From: Pleurocapsa minor GSE-CHR-MK 17-07R
GTDB lineage: Bacteria; Chloroflexota; Anaerolineae; Aggregatilineales; Phototrophicaceae
Length of the DNA stretch: 64,000 nt
Direction of reading: 5' to 3'
Assembly: GCA_019359125.1 (NCBI GenBank)
Contig: JAHHHY010000016.1
Span: forward strand, 1-64,000
Part shown: piece by piece, positions 61,443 through 64,000 of the stretch
Layout of the letters: each line of letters begins with the position of its first letter
How positions within the stretch are numbered: position 1 is the first letter of the stretch
Notes under the pieces: model-generated
What the model saw: only the letters and a program-made list of their open reading frames with translations
Databases searched by the model: none
What the model was told of the DNA's origin: nothing
Program-made: the position numbers and the translations under genes

Positions 61443-62426
61443 TCACGAGCGCCCGAAAATCTCGCAGCCGCGAAACATAATCGAGAAGCCGTACCAGCGC
61501 TGAAACAACTGCAACGGCCGCTCTACCTTCACAATATCCCCCTGCGCGTCAAAAACGGTGCCGTGCTGCACGCGCAGGCCATTGTTCAGCCGCAGGATAT
61601 CGCCGTACCATGAGGCGGAGGTGGCGCTGGTAAAAATCGCATCGGGGATGCGCGACTCGCGGTCGATGTAGACCAGCAGATTGCGCCCATCGAGCGTATC
61701 GAGCGCAAAGTCGTCGCGGCTGTTGATCGTCATGAAGGGATAATAGCGAGCCGAGCGCGCCGTCCACACGCCCAGTCCCATGTCGAGGCGCGGCAGACGG
61801 GTGTCTTCATAGGTGAGGGTGTTGGCCAATCGGTCGGACCATTCCGGGCGGGCGGCCTGGCGAAACTGGTCTTCTTCCTCCGACTCCTCGCGTTCTTTTT
61901 CGGTCAGCGCCAGGCTGCACAATTGCAGCGATGGATAGGCGATCAGGGCATCCCGCGCCAGCATGTGGCGCAGCGTCCCCATGCGCTGTAACTGTTTGCC
62001 TTTGGCCGGGCCATGCAGGCACAGGCCGCCGATGACATCCCAGTACGAGCCTGTCTCCATGTCGCGCAGGATGGCCATCGCGTTGTATATCCCGCCCGGC
62101 GTGAAATGATAAGTCTTTCCCTCAACCACAGACGAGAACAGGGCGCCTGCATTGCAGATCATACAAAAGGTGACCAGCCACTGCGTCTGTTCGCGGCTGC
62201 CCTGGGCCGCATCAAACAGCAGCAGTTCGCGCGTGACAAAGCCAAACGGCTGGCCGCCAATGTCGGCCACCTGCAGGCTGGTCGTTTCGCCCAGCAGATG
62301 CTCGGCCAGGCTTTTTTCCAGCGGCTGGATTTTTTCTGTCCTGACCGGCTTGTCACCGGTCGCTTTTCTCAGAATCGCGCGCGAAACATCAAAGTCTGTC
62401 GGCGCAGATGCAATCGAAGTGGTCAT
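61443..62426 (-). CDS. DUF3179-domain protein
   Basis: A 327-residue protein of the DUF3179 family. Typical segments are WLVTFCMICNAGALF (the usual C-x2-C of the family), METGSYWDVIGGLCLHGPAKGKQLQRM and NGLRVQHGTVFDAQGD. Members are often secreted or lipoproteins, but no signal peptide is seen here. GCAGGAG lies upstream of the ATG. The function is unknown; the paired Cys may bind metal. It follows the secreted-protein gene at 62558 on the same strand. Confidence 0.8.
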   Translation of the reverse strand: MTTSIASAPTDFDVSRAILRKATGDKPVRTEKIQPLEKSLAEHLLGETTSLQVADIGGQPFGFVTRELLLFDAAQGSREQTQWLVTFCMICNAGALFSSVVEGKTYHFTPGGIYNAMAILRDMETGSYWDVIGGLCLHGPAKGKQLQRMGTLRHMLARDALIAYPSLQLCSLALTEKEREESEEEDQFRQAARPEWSDRLANTLTYEDTRLPRLDMGLGVWTARSARYYPFMTINSRDDFALDTLDGRNLLVYIDRESRIPDAIFTSATSASWYGDILRLNNGLRVQHGTVFDAQGDIVKVERPLQLFQRWYGFSIMFRGCEIFGRS

Positions 62427-62557
62427 GGAAACGGCTCCTGCATAAAGTGTGCGTCCAGAGTCAATGGCCCCAGCGGACCAGCATGATGATGTGCAAAAGC
62501 AGACAAGGGAGCAGGCCAGAAAGCCTGTTCCCTGTCTGGATGATACAACAACAGCGC

Positions 62558-63760
62558 TTACAGGAAGCGGAAGACCACCGGGCAGTTGACGATGATGCCC
62601 ACCGAGCCGAACGGACCACCGCCCAGGCCAGTGACCCAGCCGTCCTGCACCAGCCCGAGGATGAAGAACTCCTCAGTCACGCGCGAGCGATAGCCCAGGT
62701 CGATGGCTTCCTGCGTCCACACCACTGGATTCAGGTCCCACAGCGGGCTGTAATCGGTGGCGATGGTCGGGATGCCGCCCAGCGTATTCAGCGGGCCTGC
62801 CGGGCTGTCGCCAGCCAGCGCGCTGTTGAAGCCCTGGCGCTGCGGATTGTCTGCGCCCATCGGGCCATTGACGACCGGGAAGATGCGCTCGACCGCGCTG
62901 ACGAAGCTGTCATCCGCGCCCACGGCGATATCGGCCAGGCCGGGCGCCAGTGTGACATTCTCCATCGCGGCTGCCAGGTCCACGCTGGCATCGGTGCTCA
63001 GATACCACACCGGGCGGGCAAAGCTGAAGCCAAGCGTCAGCGACAGCGTAACGGTGCCTTCTTCAGGGCAAATGCTGACGACTTTGTCGTGCAGGATGCT
63101 GTGGTCGGGCGCCCCGTCGCAGAACTGGTTCAGCGTCTCGGCATCGACATTGAAGGCCACCGTGGGCGCGTTATAGATGTAGCCACCGGCATTGGTCAGC
63201 TCCATCAGCGGGCTGTATTCCGCATCGCCAATCGCGCCGGGCTGGAATGCTGCGGGCGGGAAATAGTCCGGGGCTGCGCCGGGCGTCAGGCTGAGTTCAG
63301 GCGAGAAGTCGACCGTGCCGCGCGCGAAGGTGACCGTCTGGTCCGCTTCCAGCACCGCCGGGCGCACTGCGTTGCCCACGTTGGCATAAGACAGCTTGGC
63401 CGAGAAATTCAGCCCCAGCGCCGCAGCATTGGCCTCGTCGTTGGTATCGGTAATCACATACCAGACAAGCTCTCCGGTGGTCATCTGGCCGCGATACAGC
63501 GGCAGCGTGATGGTGGCCGCGTCGTGGTCGATGGTGCCCGCTGTGACCAGCTGGTACGGGCCAATCAGCTCGCGCTGGACGCTGGATGGGGCGGGGCCAA
63601 AATAAGTCAGGGGAATATCTGCGCCGATGGACGGCGGGGCGGGGGCGGCGTCATCACCGATACCTTCAATATCCTGGGCAACCGAGGGCAACACCAGGAC
63701 CAGCGACAAGGCAGAGGTCGCCAGCAATGCGGAAATCCGCCGTTTGTTCAGATGAAACAT
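62558..63760 (-). CDS. Secreted protein of unknown function
   Basis: A 400-residue exported protein. The signal peptide (RRISALLATSALSLVLVLPSVAQ|DI) is clear. The mature part is rich in beta-strand and turn, with repeated patterns of TITLPLYRGQMTTGELVWYVITD, acidic and Asn-rich stretches, and two Cys pairs (CDGAPD, CPEEG). I recognise no domain. AGGGAGA precedes the ATG. The 14-bp palindrome at 63856 lies about 95 nt upstream of its start. Confidence 0.6.
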   Translation of the reverse strand: MFHLNKRRISALLATSALSLVLVLPSVAQDIEGIGDDAAPAPPSIGADIPLTYFGPAPSSVQRELIGPYQLVTAGTIDHDAATITLPLYRGQMTTGELVWYVITDTNDEANAAALGLNFSAKLSYANVGNAVRPAVLEADQTVTFARGTVDFSPELSLTPGAAPDYFPPAAFQPGAIGDAEYSPLMELTNAGGYIYNAPTVAFNVDAETLNQFCDGAPDHSILHDKVVSICPEEGTVTLSLTLGFSFARPVWYLSTDASVDLAAAMENVTLAPGLADIAVGADDSFVSAVERIFPVVNGPMGADNPQRQGFNSALAGDSPAGPLNTLGGIPTIATDYSPLWDLNPVVWTQEAIDLGYRSRVTEEFFILGLVQDGWVTGLGGGPFGSVGIIVNCPVVFRFL

Positions 63761-63855
63761 ACCAATCTCCCTATCTCACAATGACGAGCAGTAAGGTGCA
63801 CAAACCGATATCGACCTGCTCACTCACTGTAGGGGAATTAAAAAGCGCGCCTCAA

Positions 63856-63869
63856 GTGCAAATTTGCAC
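63856..63869. promoter_or_regulatory. 14-bp perfect palindrome GTGCAAATTTGCAC
   Basis: A possible operator in the spacer between the secreted-protein gene and the partial gene at the window edge. No promoter boxes were resolved around it. Confidence 0.35.
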
Positions 63870-63918
63870 CGACGCCTGTCACTGCCATGCGACAGCGAGA
63901 CAGGAATGGTTGGGGAAT

Positions 63919-64000
63919 TCAGCCTGCGTGGGCGAGCAGCTTCAGGCAGGCTGCAAGCTGCATTTCCAGATCGTGGATGAGCGACTGCGGCTGCTCCTGG
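63919..64000 (-). CDS. Partial gene, C-terminal 26 residues only
   Basis: An open frame enters from the right edge of the window and ends at TGA (63919-63921). The last residues, SLIHDLEMQLAACLKLLAHA, form a helix. Too little is visible to assign a family. Confidence 0.45.
   Translation of the reverse strand, partial: QEQPQSLIHDLEMQLAACLKLLAHAG

Overview
The window is a GC-rich bacterial chromosome segment with no rRNA, no recognisable tRNA and no CRISPR array. Gene content suggests a Chloroflexota bacterium, probably an Anaerolineae-like lineage. It has many GT-C membrane glycosyltransferase-like proteins, secreted SH3 and PPC-domain proteins, a Pkn-type Ser/Thr kinase, DUF4260 and DUF3179 proteins, a MacAB-like exporter, and many palindromic intergenic repeats flanked by GTAGGGG/CCCCTAC. 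The taxon is an inference from gene content.

Layout: 1-5.3 kb is dnaE on the minus strand, interrupted by a 423-residue intein with a homing endonuclease. 5.4-14.2 kb holds a TPR-like protein, a cupin, two GT-C proteins, a low-GC FRG-domain gene and small membrane or hypothetical genes. A 92-bp copy of the 3' end of one GT-C gene lies on the far side of its neighbour, which looks like an insertion scar. 14.2-22.5 kb carries a Gln-rich membrane protein, asnB, a COG3910-like ATPase, homoserine dehydrogenase, an HtrA-like lipoprotein and a GNAT acetyltransferase. 22.5-27.7 kb holds small minus-strand genes, an NAD-dependent epimerase/reductase and repeat-rich spacers. 27.9-33.4 kb has two tandem paralogous GT-C proteins and an IolE-like isomerase. 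33.4-33.9 kb is a MITE-like repeat block.

33.9-37.3 kb is the most unusual locus. A threonine-synthase-like PLP enzyme is fused to a C-terminal CheY-like receiver domain. It overlaps by 4 nt a receiver-histidine kinase gene, which in turn overlaps a short, degenerate galactokinase/GHMP-like gene. This reads as a phosphorelay wired directly into an amino-acid biosynthetic enzyme. 37.4-43.5 kb is a surface-glycan cluster: a glycosyltransferase-sulfotransferase fusion, a GT-B-like protein, a DegT-type aminotransferase and a DUF2142-like membrane protein. 43.6-50.8 kb has a TPR/PPC envelope protein, an OppD/OppF ATPase pair, a Ser/Thr kinase, frr and uppS. 50.8-59.6 kb is a minus-strand block: an OmpR/BaeS-type two-component system, a double periplasmic-binding protein, and an ABC permease, ATPase and membrane-fusion protein. 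59.8-64 kb contains an SH3-repeat secreted protein, a DUF4260 protein behind a strong promoter and operator, a DUF3179 protein, a secreted unknown, and the 3' end of one more gene.

Several genes have a TATAAT-like box 6-7 nt before the ATG, as expected for leaderless transcripts. Others have clear Shine-Dalgarno sequences. Four good intrinsic terminators are visible.
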